Part shown: in pieces, positions 33,583-42,441 of the stretch
Numbering within the stretch: the stretch's first letter is position 1
Layout of the letters: every line of letters starts with the position of its first letter
Source of the DNA: Streptomyces sp. NBC_00078
GTDB lineage: Bacteria > Actinomycetota > Actinomycetes > Streptomycetales > Streptomycetaceae
Direction of reading: 5' to 3'
Assembly: GCF_026343335.1 (NCBI RefSeq)
Contig: NZ_JAPELX010000001.1
Location: 4,898,001 to 4,962,000 of the forward strand
Length of the DNA stretch: 64,000 nucleotides
Notes under the pieces: generated by a model
Database searches by the model: none
What the model was told of the DNA's origin: nothing
The model's input: only the letters and a program-made list of their open reading frames with translations
Position numbers and translations under genes: made by a program

Positions 33583-33744
33583 ACCGATGACGCTACGGTC
33601 CCGCGGCGCGCCGTTGATCGGCCGCGCGAACGGATCCGCTCTGGGAGCACAGGAGGGAGCGGCGCGGTTTCTCCTCCTCAAGGATGAGCCGCCCCGCGGT
33701 CCCGCAAGCCGCGCTCAGGGGTTTCTCGCTCAGCAGTTTCCCGC

Positions 33745-34404
33745 TCACGGGTCTCTCGGCCGGACGAGGCCGTGATCGTACGCGGCGACCACGGCCTGTA
33801 CCCGGTCCCGCAGGCCCAGCTTGCGCAGTACACCGGTGACGTGGTTCTTGACGGTGGCCTCCGACAGGTCCAGCCGCCGGGCGATCTCCGCGTTCGACAG
33901 GGCCTGCCCGATCAGGGTGAGCACCTCCCGTTCCCGGCCGGACAGGCGCTCCAGGTCCGGCGGCGGCCGCAGGTCGGGCGCGGTGCGCAGGAAGCGGTCC
34001 AGGACACGGCGCGTCACCGAGGGCGCCAGCAGGGCGTCCCCGCGGGCCGTGAGACGGATCGCGTCCACGAGTTCGGCGGGCCGGATGTCCTTCAGCAGGA
34101 ACCCACTGGCCCCGGCACGCAACGCCGCGACCACGTGCGCGTCCACATCCCAGGTGGTCAGCACGAGCACGCGGGCCTCGCTGCCGCGGGCCACGATCTC
34201 CCGGGTCGCCTCGATGCCGTCCAGCGCGGGCATCCGTACGTCCATCAGCACCACGTCCGGCCGCAGTTCACGCGTCAGCCGCACGGCCTCCCGGCCGTCG
34301 GACGCCTCGCCGACCACCTCCAGGTCGTCCCGCGCGTCGATGATCATCCGGAAGCCGGTACGCACCAGGGCCTGGTCGTCGGCCACCACCACTCGAAGGG
34401 TCAC
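33745..34404 (-). CDS. Response regulator, NarL/FixJ family
   Basis: A 219-residue regulator. The receiver starts LRVVVADDQALVRTGFRM, with Asp in VVLMDVRMPALDG and Lys in GFLLKDI. The LuxR domain has LSGREREVLTLIGQALSNAE and ATVKNHVTGVLRKLGLRDR. The GTG start overlaps the kinase stop in GTGA. Its sequence is clearly distinct from the regulator at 30156. Confidence 0.92.
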   Translation of the reverse strand: MTLRVVVADDQALVRTGFRMIIDARDDLEVVGEASDGREAVRLTRELRPDVVLMDVRMPALDGIEATREIVARGSEARVLVLTTWDVDAHVVAALRAGASGFLLKDIRPAELVDAIRLTARGDALLAPSVTRRVLDRFLRTAPDLRPPPDLERLSGREREVLTLIGQALSNAEIARRLDLSEATVKNHVTGVLRKLGLRDRVQAVVAAYDHGLVRPRDP

Positions 34405-35552
34405 GACGCGTACTCCATCGGCAGGTCCGCCTCCACCGCGAATCCGCCCCCGGCGGCCGGACCCGCCCGCAGGCTCCCGCCCAGCAAGCGGGCCCGTTCC
34501 CGCATCCCCACCAGCCCGCGCCCCGCGCCCGCCCTCGCGGACCGGGCGGGCGGCGTACGCCCGTTGTCGGCCACGGTGATCCGGATCCGCTTCCCGTCGG
34601 CCGTCACCGACACGCGCACCTCGTCGGCGCCGACGGCGTGCCGCAGCGCGTTGGTCACGGCCTCCTGCGCGATCCGGTACGCCGCGAGGTCCACGGCCGC
34701 CGGCAGACCAGCGGCCGGAACGCCCTCGCGGTCGAGCCGCACCGTCATGCCCGCAGCCCGCACGGCGTCGGCAAGGTCGTCCAGCCGCGCGAGCCCGGGC
34801 CGCGGAGCCCGCTGCCCGTCGACCGGATCCCCCTCCGCCCCCCAATCCCCGGCCGCCGGATCTCTCTCGTCCGGATCCCTCTCCTCCGGACCGAACGCCC
34901 GCAGCAGCAAGCGCAGTTCGTCCAGCGCCGAGCGCCCCGCGGTGTCGATCGCCCGCAATGCCTGCCGGGCCTGCTCGGGACGATCGCCGAACACGTCCTC
35001 CGCGGCGCCCGCCTGAATGACCATCACCGACAGGGTGTGCGCCACCACGTCGTGCACCTCCCGCGCGATACGGGCCCGCTCCTCCGCCACCGCCCGTCGT
35101 GTCTCCGCCGCCGCCCGCGCCCGCTGCGCCCGGCGCCACTGCCCCACGGTCCATGCCAGCAGCACCGCCAGCAGACAGACGGCCACGGCCCCCGGGCCAC
35201 CGGAGACGAACCCGAGCCCCGACAGGGCGCACATCCCCGCAAGCGCCGCCACCGACACCCGCCTCGGCCGCGTGGCCGACACCACGCACAACGCGACCTG
35301 CGCCGCGAGCAGCGCCCCCGTCAACGTCACGGCGGGAAGCAGCGCCCACACGGCGACCCCGGTCACCACGCAGACGCCCTGTACGGCGAGGGGCCCGCGC
35401 AGCACCCACCTCAGAGCACCGGCCTGCGCGACGACCAGAACGACCCCCGCGGCCAGCCGCCAGCCCGTGCCGACGGCGAGCACCGACGTGCCGAGCACCC
35501 CGAGCACCAGACCGGCCGACCCGCACCACAGCCACCGCGCGTCCCGACTCAC
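34401..35552 (-). CDS. Sensor histidine kinase (HisKA_3 type)
   Basis: A 383-residue kinase. About five short membrane helices occupy residues ~8-135. The phospho-acceptor box is ERARIAREVHDVVAHTLSVM, and the HATPase_c domain shows EAVTNALRHAVGA and GRGLVGMRERARLLGGS. A charged linker (EERDPDERDPAAGDWGAE) separates the two. It phosphorylates the regulator encoded next (33745-34404). No sensory domain is visible apart from the membrane helices. Confidence 0.9.
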   Translation of the reverse strand: MSRDARWLWCGSAGLVLGVLGTSVLAVGTGWRLAAGVVLVVAQAGALRWVLRGPLAVQGVCVVTGVAVWALLPAVTLTGALLAAQVALCVVSATRPRRVSVAALAGMCALSGLGFVSGGPGAVAVCLLAVLLAWTVGQWRRAQRARAAAETRRAVAEERARIAREVHDVVAHTLSVMVIQAGAAEDVFGDRPEQARQALRAIDTAGRSALDELRLLLRAFGPEERDPDERDPAAGDWGAEGDPVDGQRAPRPGLARLDDLADAVRAAGMTVRLDREGVPAAGLPAAVDLAAYRIAQEAVTNALRHAVGADEVRVSVTADGKRIRITVADNGRTPPARSARAGAGRGLVGMRERARLLGGSLRAGPAAGGGFAVEADLPMEYAS

Positions 35553-35571
35553 GCCCCGACCCTACCGAGCA

Positions 35572-35615
35572 GTTCGCACCTCACGTACTTGTCGCGGTTG
35601 CCGAATCCGAACTGT
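35572..35615 (-). pseudogene. Vestige of an ATP-binding regulator gene 3' end
   Basis: The minus strand reads GFGNRDKYVRCELL, which aligns with RNGNRGKCVWFELA near the C-terminus of the HATPase protein at 36300-36746. The DNA matches over about 35 bases. It looks like the tail of a deleted paralogue, left between the two-component kinase and the small-gene pair. Confidence 0.5.
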
Positions 35616-35668
35616 GTTGCCGGCTCGCCGAGGCGTGGCGCCGCCGGAAGACGCGAACGGCCATGCGG

Positions 35669-35983
35669 TCAGAACTCGGCGCCGCCACCGGCGAGACGTA
35701 CGGGTGACACGAGAGCGATGCGGATCAGGCCGGGCTCCGGAGGAGGGGCGTCGTAGACATAGGTGATCGTGAGCGTGGGGCGGACGTCCGTGCCTTCGAG
35801 GCGGGTCGTATAGATCTTCATGCCCCCCATGGCACTCTGGGCTCGCCGTCCGAGTGCCGGGTTCTTCTCCAGTTCGGCTCGTAAGGCCTCGACGGCCTCC
35901 AGTGCTCCGCCGCCGATGGCGAGGCAGCGGGCGTGGGCCTCACGGGTGATCTCGGCGACGGTCGGCTGCTGGTCGTCGCTCAC
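35669..35983 (-). CDS. Hypothetical protein of the HATPase/XRE cluster
   Basis: A 104-residue protein with an N-terminal helical half (PTVAEITREAHARCLAIGGG; EAVEALRAELEKNPALGRRA) and a beta-rich end (PTLTITYVYDAPPPEPGLIR). GTG 35983 overlaps the stop of the upstream small gene in GTGA. No family recognised. The tight coupling suggests the two products act together. Confidence 0.7.
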   Translation of the reverse strand: MSDDQQPTVAEITREAHARCLAIGGGALEAVEALRAELEKNPALGRRAQSAMGGMKIYTTRLEGTDVRPTLTITYVYDAPPPEPGLIRIALVSPVRLAGGGAEF

Positions 35984-36270
35984 CGATCGTTTCCCCGAGC
36001 CGTGCGGATTTCGGCGACGGCCGCGGCGACGGCTGAGTCGAAGCCGGGATCCTGGCGGGCGGCGACCCGACCGCGAAACTCCTCGACGAGCCGGACGACC
36101 CCGGACAGGTCCGCGGGATCGGCATGGTTGATCTCGCGGGCAAGTTCGGCCTCGAAGTCGTCGGCGTCGCCTGGGAAGCCGTAGCCCATGGTGAGGGCGG
36201 CGCGAAGTTCCCCGATGGTGCGCATGGGAGGGAGGTGAGGCTGGCCGGACTCTGCCGGTTGGGTGGTCAT
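35980..36270 (-). CDS. Hypothetical acidic protein of the HATPase/XRE cluster
   Basis: A 96-residue acidic protein (IGELRAALTMGYGFPGDADD; FEAELAREINHADPADLSGV; VRLVEEFRGRVAARQ). ATG 36270 follows GGGAG by 9 bases. It lies 29 bases after the ATP-binding gene and overlaps the next small gene, so all three likely form one operon, divergent from the XRE regulator. No family recognised; an XRE-associated partner or antitoxin-like role is only a guess. Confidence 0.7.
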   Translation of the reverse strand: MTTQPAESGQPHLPPMRTIGELRAALTMGYGFPGDADDFEAELAREINHADPADLSGVVRLVEEFRGRVAARQDPGFDSAVAAAVAEIRTARGNDR

Positions 36271-36299
36271 TGCATCGGCTCCCTTTCGCGGTGTCGCTT

Positions 36300-36746
36300 T
36301 CACCGTACCCGGACGAATCCGCGCGGTGACTCACACGCGGCGGCCAGTTCGAACCACACGCACTTGCCGCGGTTGCCGTTTCTGGACAGCGGCTGCCAGC
36401 CCCAGACGTCGGCGCAGGCGCGGACCAGGGCGAGGCCGCGGCCGTTCTCGGCTCCGACGACCTGATCCAACGCACGTGGCGGTTCCGGCGGCTCGGGGTC
36501 CGCGTCCCATGCGCCGATGCGGAGTACGCCGGCCGACCAGCGGACCCGCAGGGCGGCGGGGCCCTTGGTGTGCAGTACCGCGTTGGAGACCAGTTCCGCC
36601 GCGAGCAGCTCCGCTGTGTCGACCAGGGCGATCAGCCCGTGCATGGTCAGGATGACGCGGAGAGTGCGGCGGCAGACGGTGACGGCGCGGGGGTCGTTGG
36701 GGATGTGGAGGGAGTACTCCCAGGACTCGGGATCGTTTTCGGGCAC
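36300..36746 (-). CDS. ATP-binding protein, RsbW-like HATPase
   Basis: A 148-residue HATPase_c protein of the anti-sigma-factor-kinase type. It has VDTAELLAAELVSNAVLHTK (N-box) and ENGRGLALVRACADVWGW (G-box), and ends in a Trp/Arg-rich strand GNRGKCVWFELA. GTG 36746 has CAGGAG upstream. In Streptomyces such proteins are encoded beside WhiJ-like XRE and DUF397 genes, as here (divergent), and modulate development or antibiotic production. Confidence 0.85.
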   Translation of the reverse strand: MPENDPESWEYSLHIPNDPRAVTVCRRTLRVILTMHGLIALVDTAELLAAELVSNAVLHTKGPAALRVRWSAGVLRIGAWDADPEPPEPPRALDQVVGAENGRGLALVRACADVWGWQPLSRNGNRGKCVWFELAAACESPRGFVRVR

Positions 36747-36969
36747 GGCTGAACTCCTGTGGGGGAGAGGGGAGTTGGAGGAACGGTCGGTGGCAGTGCC
36801 GTGTCCGTCGTGGCATGACGGCGCGGTGCGCTTCCGGTGTCCCGGCGTTTCGCAGCGTGTGCGTCGCGTCACTGACGGTATGGCATCAATTCGTGCCAGC
36901 GCAACCGGCTGTCGTAACCTGATACCCGAACGTGCCGTACCGGCAGAGGCGTTGAGAGCAGGAGGGTGC

Positions 36970-37821
36970 ATGCCGCCGAGGAGTAACCCCACTGCGCGTC
37001 AGGTGCGGTTGGGGACCGAACTGCGCAGGCTGCGCGAGGCTGCCGGGCTGAAGGCGCGGGATGCGGCGGCATTCCTCAACTCGACTTCGGGCCAGATGAG
37101 TCACGTGGAGCTGGGCATCGCTGCCGTCAGTGCGGAGCGGGTCCGCCGCCTGGCTGCCTATTACGCCTGTACGGACGAGACGTTGATCGACGAACTCGTG
37201 GCGATGGCGACCGACCGCACGCGTGGCTGGTGGGAGGAGTACCGGGGGGTGCTGCCACCGGTGTTCCTTGACACCGCCGAGGCCGAGCACCACGCGACAT
37301 TCCTTCGCGAGGTAGTGATCACGCTCGTTCCCGGGCTTCTGCAGACCGCCGACTATGCCCGCGCGGTCTACATGTACATGCGTCCCGAGCTTCCCGAGAG
37401 TGAGGTGGCGCTCCGCGTGGAACATCGGCTGAATCGGCGCGTCGTCATCGAAGGCGACGCCCCCACTCCGTACGAGACGGTCATCCACGAGTTCGCCCTG
37501 CGGGTCCATGTGTCGGATCGCCGGGCGTCACTCGCTCAACTCCGCGTCATCCTGGAGGACATCGAGAAGGGGCACGCCGTCGTGCGGGTTATCCCCGTCG
37601 ACTACGTGGGTTTCGCCGGGGCTGGAGCGTCGATGATGTATCTGGGTGGTCCCGTGCCCCGTTTGGACACCGGGTTGCGTGACTCTCCGACCGGCGTCGG
37701 CTTCTCCGATGCGGAAGCCCAGTTGGAAAAGCTCCGCGCGCTGTTCCATAAGGTGAGGAGCGCGTCGCTGGACCCAGGGGCGTCGCGGGACTTCATTCAC
37801 CGGTTGACGAAGGAACTGTAA
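36970..37821 (+). CDS. XRE regulator with DUF5753 (WhiJ-like)
   Basis: A 283-residue protein. The N-terminal helix-turn-helix (LGTELRRLREAAGLKARDAA; STSGQMSHVELGIAAVSAER) is followed by a DUF5753 domain (FLREVVITLVPGLLQTADYA; RVIPVDYVGFAGAGASMMYL). ATG 36970 has AGGAGGG upstream. It overlaps the DUF397 gene in TAATG. WhiJ-like pairs repress development genes, and the small partner relieves them; the divergent HATPase gene completes the usual set. Confidence 0.88.
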   Translation: MPPRSNPTARQVRLGTELRRLREAAGLKARDAAAFLNSTSGQMSHVELGIAAVSAERVRRLAAYYACTDETLIDELVAMATDRTRGWWEEYRGVLPPVFLDTAEAEHHATFLREVVITLVPGLLQTADYARAVYMYMRPELPESEVALRVEHRLNRRVVIEGDAPTPYETVIHEFALRVHVSDRRASLAQLRVILEDIEKGHAVVRVIPVDYVGFAGAGASMMYLGGPVPRLDTGLRDSPTGVGFSDAEAQLEKLRALFHKVRSASLDPGASRDFIHRLTKEL

Positions 37822-38006
37822 TGAACTGGCGGAAGTCGACGTACTCCAGCGGCGGCGACGGCGACACCTGCGTCGAGATAGCCCCCCTCCCCACCCGAAT
37901 AGCCATCCGTGACTCCAAGGCCCCGGCCCGCGCCACCCTCACCTTCCCCGCCCTCGCCTTCACCGCGCTGATCGACCATCTCAAGGCACGGAAGCCCGCG
38001 CCCTGA
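37821..38006 (+). CDS. DUF397 protein, partner of the XRE regulator
   Basis: A 61-residue DUF397 protein beginning NWRKSTYSSGGDGDTCVEIA, with IAIRDSKAPARATLTFPALA in the second half, as in the family. It is translationally coupled to the XRE gene by a one-base overlap. In WhiJ-type systems the DUF397 protein antagonises the XRE protein. No terminator follows. Confidence 0.88.
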   Translation: MNWRKSTYSSGGDGDTCVEIAPLPTRIAIRDSKAPARATLTFPALAFTALIDHLKARKPAP

Positions 38007-38103
38007 GGCTCACGCCAGGGATGCCGACGCACTGTCCAGGGACCGTGTCGCACGCCGAGCACGAGGTGTGGCTGGCGACGCCGGGGCGGGGTCACTCCCT
38101 CGC

Positions 38104-38778
38104 TCATCCAGGTGCGTGGGCGCGTACCAGGAGAGTCCCCAGCTTCCCCGGCTCCGGGGCCGTGAGGACGCGTGCGTCGATGTCGGTGAAACCGTGCCTC
38201 TTGAGGATGTCCGCCCATGTCTCGGGGGCGTACTGCCAGCGGAGGACGGTCAGCTCACGCGCGCGGCCTTCGAGCCATTTGCCTCGCATTTGCTGAGGAC
38301 CGTAGGAGCCAGCGACCGGTTCGGCCTGCGAGAAGGCGAAGACCCCGCCGGGTACCAGCCGGTCAAGAGCACGCGGGAACAGGTCCTCGGGGTCCGTGAA
38401 CCACACGGCGCCCCACACCGAATAGATCGCGTCGTACGTGGCAGAGGCCGCTGTGAGATAGGCACAAGCCTCGCCATGGACGAAGGACAGCCCGGACGTG
38501 CCCTTCCACCATGCGCGGGCGCGCTCGACCTGGACGGAGGAGAAGTCGACCCCGATCACCTCAACGCCCCGACGGGCCAGGTGGGCGGCCTCCTTGCCCT
38601 CGGCCGGTCCGAGCTCCAGAGCGCGAAAGGGGACGCCGAGGACCTCGGCACCGGGCCCGTGACCGGGATACTGCGTCCAGTCGAACCGGTCGGCCTGTGG
38701 GGCAGGTTGGCTTTCCTCACCCTTGTAGGGCTTGTACCTGTCCCAGTACTCGGCCGGTGTCATGGGCGCGTGGGGCAT
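38104..38778 (-). CDS. SAM-dependent methyltransferase
   Basis: A 224-residue class I methyltransferase. The SAM-binding motif is RALELGPAEGKEAAHLARRG with GVEVIGVDFSSVQVERAR after it, and the later motif is TYDAIYSVWGAVWFTDPEDL. ATG 38778 has GAGGAG upstream. It lies downstream of the Cys-tailed protein gene on the same strand, with a weak terminator between. The substrate is unknown; the neighbour is a candidate (inference). Confidence 0.88.
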   Translation of the reverse strand: MPHAPMTPAEYWDRYKPYKGEESQPAPQADRFDWTQYPGHGPGAEVLGVPFRALELGPAEGKEAAHLARRGVEVIGVDFSSVQVERARAWWKGTSGLSFVHGEACAYLTAASATYDAIYSVWGAVWFTDPEDLFPRALDRLVPGGVFAFSQAEPVAGSYGPQQMRGKWLEGRARELTVLRWQYAPETWADILKRHGFTDIDARVLTAPEPGKLGTLLVRAHAPG

Positions 38779-38892
38779 GAAGCTCCTCGGAAGGATAGGA
38801 GTGGCCGGTGTCCGTTGAGCTGGACACCGTACCGGTGCTCCCTCCGCCGCCTGCGCGAATGACGCCGGCTCACCGGATTCGCACACGAAGGA

Positions 38893-38921
38893 GCCCGGGA
38901 GCGTATGTATCGCCCCCGGGC
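38893..38921 (-). terminator. Hairpin after the Cys-tailed gene
   Basis: A stem of GCCCGGG-A-GCG/CGC-C-CCCGGGC with one mismatch and a 7-base loop TATGTAT. It lies 15 bases after the stop of the gene at 38936-39376 and before the methyltransferase gene. It may reduce rather than block read-through. Confidence 0.5.
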
Positions 38922-38935
38922 CCGATCGTTCCGGA

Positions 38936-39376
38936 TCAGTGGCAGTTCGCCCCCGGACTGCACGGCCCGCACTTGCCGTAGTCCCGCTCCCAGAGCTTCC
39001 AGTCCACGTCGAAGCCGGCGCCGGCGATGATCTGCGCTGTGCGCTCCACGGAGCCGTCGTACTTGAACTCGATCTCCGGGATGTGTTCCAGGAACCTGCC
39101 GCCGAAGTGCTCGGCGCAGAACTCGCGGTAGTTCTTGGTGTCCAGGATGAAGACGTGAACTGCCAGGTCGACCAGGCGGCCACAGCACATCTCCAGGCCC
39201 TGGCCCCACTTCTCCATGGCAGTGATCAGGTACGAGACCGCCGCGCCGAAGAGCCGGTTGGCCATCACCTCGTCCACGGGGTGATCCCGCATCAGCAGCT
39301 GAATCTCCCGATCCCACACGTCGCGCTTCACGTAGTCCCGGGGTTCTCGGACCTTGCTCTCCGTCGCTGTCGTCAT
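38936..39376 (-). CDS. Hypothetical protein with Cys-rich C-terminal tail
   Basis: A 146-residue protein. A conserved-looking helical body (REIQLLMRDHPVDEVMANRL; YLITAMEKWGQGLEMCCGRL; TKNYREFCAEHFGGRFLEHI) is followed by a short tail YGKCGPCSPGANCH with three Cys. ATG 39376 has GGAGGACAG upstream. It is divergent from the XRE regulator at 39565 and followed by a methyltransferase. It might be a modified peptide precursor with a long leader, or a metal-binding protein; no family was recognised. Confidence 0.75.
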   Translation of the reverse strand: MTTATESKVREPRDYVKRDVWDREIQLLMRDHPVDEVMANRLFGAAVSYLITAMEKWGQGLEMCCGRLVDLAVHVFILDTKNYREFCAEHFGGRFLEHIPEIEFKYDGSVERTAQIIAGAGFDVDWKLWERDYGKCGPCSPGANCH

Positions 39377-39564
39377 TCTGTCCTCCGCGGCGTCGTCGGC
39401 CCTGCGCCCAGAGGGCCGTATTCGTACGACACCACCGGCTGACCGCAGCTGGTGATCAACTGCCTTATGGCGCAAGCTATTTGCAGGTCCTGCACACGTC
39501 ATCGACGGTCGCTTCGTGCGGTCGCTACCTTGGACTGGCCCGGCCCCGGCCAGTGGGAGGCGCG

Positions 39565-40876
39565 ATGCGCAGCATGGACCCGCTGTGGAGTTCCGCACAG
39601 GCCCGTACGCTCGTCGACCACCAGGACCCCGGAGGGCTCGTCCGATTGGGCCGCGTCGGCCAGGGATGGCGGCAGGCCGACCTCGGGGCACGCCTGGGCT
39701 GCTCCGCCTCCACCGTCTCCCGGATGGAGCAACGCGGCAGCCGAACCACTGACCTGCATCTCCTGCGCCGGGCCGCTCAAGAGGTCGGCGTGCCGCCCCA
39801 GGTTCTTGGTGCGGCACTCGGGTTGAACGTGATGCGCGCCATTAGAGTGGCGGCCGACGGTCCGCGTCATGCAAAGGAGGACCCCATGCGCCGCCGGACC
39901 CTGCTCGCAGCCGCCGGGCTCGCGGCGCCTGCCCAGCTTCTCGCCGGTGTGGACGAGGCCTTGGCGGTGACGCCCGGCCCGACCGGCTCGACTGTGCCAC
40001 TCGATACGCGCCTTGCACGGGCGCGATCCCTCTTTGATGCGGGCAGGCACATGGATCTCCTCAAGGCGCTCCCGGGGCTTCTCGCAGACGCTCACGACGC
40101 CGCCAGGTCCCGGTCCGACCTCGCGCACGCCCGTCTCTCGTCCTGCTACAGCCTGGCCACCCAGCTCCTCATCAAGATCGGGCGCTACGACCGGGCCCGC
40201 CTCACCGCAGACCGAGCCACCGTTTACGCGGAGCTGTCCGGGGCGTCGCTGGCCGCCGCCGCTGCCGCTCGGGAACTGAGCATCGTCCTGCGCCACCAGG
40301 ACCAGCAGGGTGCCGCACAACGCCTGCTTCTGGGCGCAACTGCCAAGGTCGAGGCCACTGGCCTGACGACCCTGGCCCAGTCGGCGGCCTACGCACAGAT
40401 GCTGTGCACCACGGCTTACACGGCGGCCCGGGCCGGCGACCGAGACCAGGCGCTGAGCATGATCCGAGAGGCGTCCCAAGCAGCGTGTGGTCTCCCGAAG
40501 CAGGCACCGGCTGGGCGCCTGTTCCCCATCACCCCGGCGGCCGTGGATCTCTACGCGGTCGGCGTCCACTGGGCGCTGGGCGACGCGGGAGCCGCGATCC
40601 AGGTGGGCGGGAGACTCCGCGCCGCCCAGTTCCCCAGGGGGGCGCAAGGGCCGTATGCACACCGATCTCGGGCGTGCGTGGTGGCAGTGGGGCAAGCCGG
40701 AGCAGACGGCGAATGAACTGCTGTCCGCTCTGCGGATCTCCCCCGGAGAGGTGCGCGACCGCCCAGCGATCCGGCAGATCGTCAGCGACCTCTCCGCACG
40801 ACACCCTCGGGTGATCGGAGTGCGTGAACTGTCGGCTGCGGTGGGCGTTCGCGACCTGCCTCCGACCGTCACGTAG
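39565..40876 (+). pseudogene. XRE/TPR-like regulator with frameshift
   Basis: The N-terminus holds an XRE helix-turn-helix (LGRVGQGWRQADLGARLGCS; STVSRMEQRGSRTTDLHLLR). A long helical TPR-like region follows (LLIKIGRYDRARLTADRATV; AARELSIVLRHQDQQGAAQR). In frame 1 the protein ends spuriously at 40716. The expected end (MHTDLGRAWWQWGKPEQTAN; DRPAIRQIVSDLSARHPRVI; GVRELSAAV) lies in frame 2 to 40876. The switch falls at the G6 run 40637-40642. ATG 39565 follows GGGAGG. It could be a true mutation, a phase-variable tract or a read error. Confidence 0.75.
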
Positions 40877-40886
40877 ACAGACACCC

Positions 40887-40916
40887 TGGTCAGACAAGGG
40901 GATCCCGGGCTAGCGT
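40887..40916 (+). promoter_or_regulatory. Probable P450 promoter (leaderless)
   Basis: TGGTCA (40887-40892), an 18-base spacer and TAGCGT (40911-40916) lie 6 bases before ATG 40923, with no ribosome site between. The P450 mRNA is therefore probably leaderless. Confidence 0.45.
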
Positions 40917-40922
40917 CCCCGC

Positions 40923-42125
40923 ATGGCAGCCTTCGACCCCTGGGACTCCGCGTTCCTCGCCGACCCGTACCCCGCCTACGCCGAGCTGCGTGCCAAGGGC
41001 CGTGTGCACTACTTCGAGCCCACGGGCCAGTGGCTCGTGCCGCACCATGCCGACGTCTCGGCGCTGCTCAGGGACCGGCGCCTCGGGCGGACGTATCTGC
41101 ACCGGTTCAGCCATGAGGACTTCGGACGGACCGCGCCCCCGGCGGAGCACGAGCCGTTCCACACCCTCAACGACCACGGGATGCTCGACCTGGAGCCCCC
41201 GGACCACACCAGGATCCGGCGCCTGGTGTCGAAGGCGTTCACGCCGCGGACGGTCGAGCAGCTCAGGCCGTATGTCACCGGCCTCGCCGCGGACCTCGTG
41301 GACCGGCTCGTCGAGAAGGGCGACGGGGACCTGCTCAGCGATGTCGCCGAGCCGCTCCCCGTCGCCGTCATCGCAGAGATGCTGGGTATCCCGGAGTCGG
41401 ATCGGGCCCCGCTGCGGCCCTGGTCCGCGGACATCTGCGGGATGTACGAGCTGAACCCGCCGCAGGAGACGGCACGGAAGGCGGTGCGGGCCTCGGTCGA
41501 GTTCTCGGAGTATCTGCGGGAACTGATCGCCGAGCGGCGCAAGGAGCCGGGCGAGGACCTCATCTCCGGGCTGATCGCCGCCCACGACGAGGGGGACCGC
41601 CTCACCGAGCAGGAGATGATCTCGACCTGCGTGCTGCTCCTGAACGCCGGTCACGAGGCCACCGTGAACTCCACCGTCAACGGCTGGTACGCCCTCTTCC
41701 GCAACCCCGACCAGCTCGCGGCCCTGCGCGCCGACCACTCCCTCGTCCCGTCCGCCGTCGAAGAGCTGATGCGCTACGACACCCCGCTCCAGCTCTTCGA
41801 ACGCTGGGTGCTGGACGACATCGAGATCGACGGGACCACGATCCCCCGGGGCGCGGAGATCGCCATGCTCTTCGGCTCGGCGAACCATGACCCCGCGGTG
41901 TTCGAGAACCCCGGGCGGCTCGACCTCACCCGTCAGGACAACCCGCACATCTCCTTCAGCGCCGGCATCCACTACTGCATCGGCGCCCCGCTCGCCCGTA
42001 TCGAACTGGCGGCGTCCATGACGGCCCTCCTGGAGAAGGCCCCGACCCTGAGCCTGGCCCAGGACCCGGAGCGGAAGCCGAACTTCGTGATCCGGGGGCT
42101 GGAGGGGCTCGCCGTCACGGTCTGA
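40923..42125 (+). CDS. Cytochrome P450
   Basis: A 400-residue bacterial P450. The I-helix oxygen motif reads LLLNAGHEATVNS, with Ala in the usual acid-alcohol area (AGHEAT). The K-helix ExxR is in AVEELMRYDTPLQLFERWV, and the heme loop FSAGIHYCIGAPLARIEL carries the Cys ligand. It oxidises an unknown substrate with external ferredoxin; none is encoded nearby. No biosynthetic genes adjoin it, so it may be a stand-alone catabolic or housekeeping P450. Confidence 0.93.
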   Translation: MAAFDPWDSAFLADPYPAYAELRAKGRVHYFEPTGQWLVPHHADVSALLRDRRLGRTYLHRFSHEDFGRTAPPAEHEPFHTLNDHGMLDLEPPDHTRIRRLVSKAFTPRTVEQLRPYVTGLAADLVDRLVEKGDGDLLSDVAEPLPVAVIAEMLGIPESDRAPLRPWSADICGMYELNPPQETARKAVRASVEFSEYLRELIAERRKEPGEDLISGLIAAHDEGDRLTEQEMISTCVLLLNAGHEATVNSTVNGWYALFRNPDQLAALRADHSLVPSAVEELMRYDTPLQLFERWVLDDIEIDGTTIPRGAEIAMLFGSANHDPAVFENPGRLDLTRQDNPHISFSAGIHYCIGAPLARIELAASMTALLEKAPTLSLAQDPERKPNFVIRGLEGLAVTV

Positions 42126-42151
42126 AGGCACGGGCCGGGGCAATCTCCGGG

Positions 42152-42379
42152 TCACTGTCTGAGACGCCGGACCAGGGCCCAGACGACGAGGGACGCGGCG
42201 GTTCCGCCGAGGATCGCCAACGGCAGTTCGGCGTAGAGCACGCTCCAGTCCGGGCTCTGTTCGAACCGCCACAGCCGCGCCCGGACGTCGACCGCCCACA
42301 CCGCGAGCCCGGCGCCCGCGCCCACGGCCGCGGTCAGACAGCCCGCGGCGGCCTGCATGCGTTGTCCCATGTCCGGCAT
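42152..42379 (-). CDS. Small two-span membrane protein
   Basis: A 75-residue protein with two membrane helices (AAAGCLTAAVGAGAGLAVWA and LPLAILGGTAASLVVWALVR) and a basic end RRLRQ. It lies 62 bases after the ABC permease gene and is probably cotranscribed. ATG 42379 lacks a strong ribosome site. Function unknown. Confidence 0.6.
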   Translation of the reverse strand: MPDMGQRMQAAAGCLTAAVGAGAGLAVWAVDVRARLWRFEQSPDWSVLYAELPLAILGGTAASLVVWALVRRLRQ

Positions 42380-42441
42380 GGACGCCCGCAGGCCCCTCGG
42401 GGGTTGCCCGCACAGGTCAGCTCGTGGTCCGTCGTGCCTGC

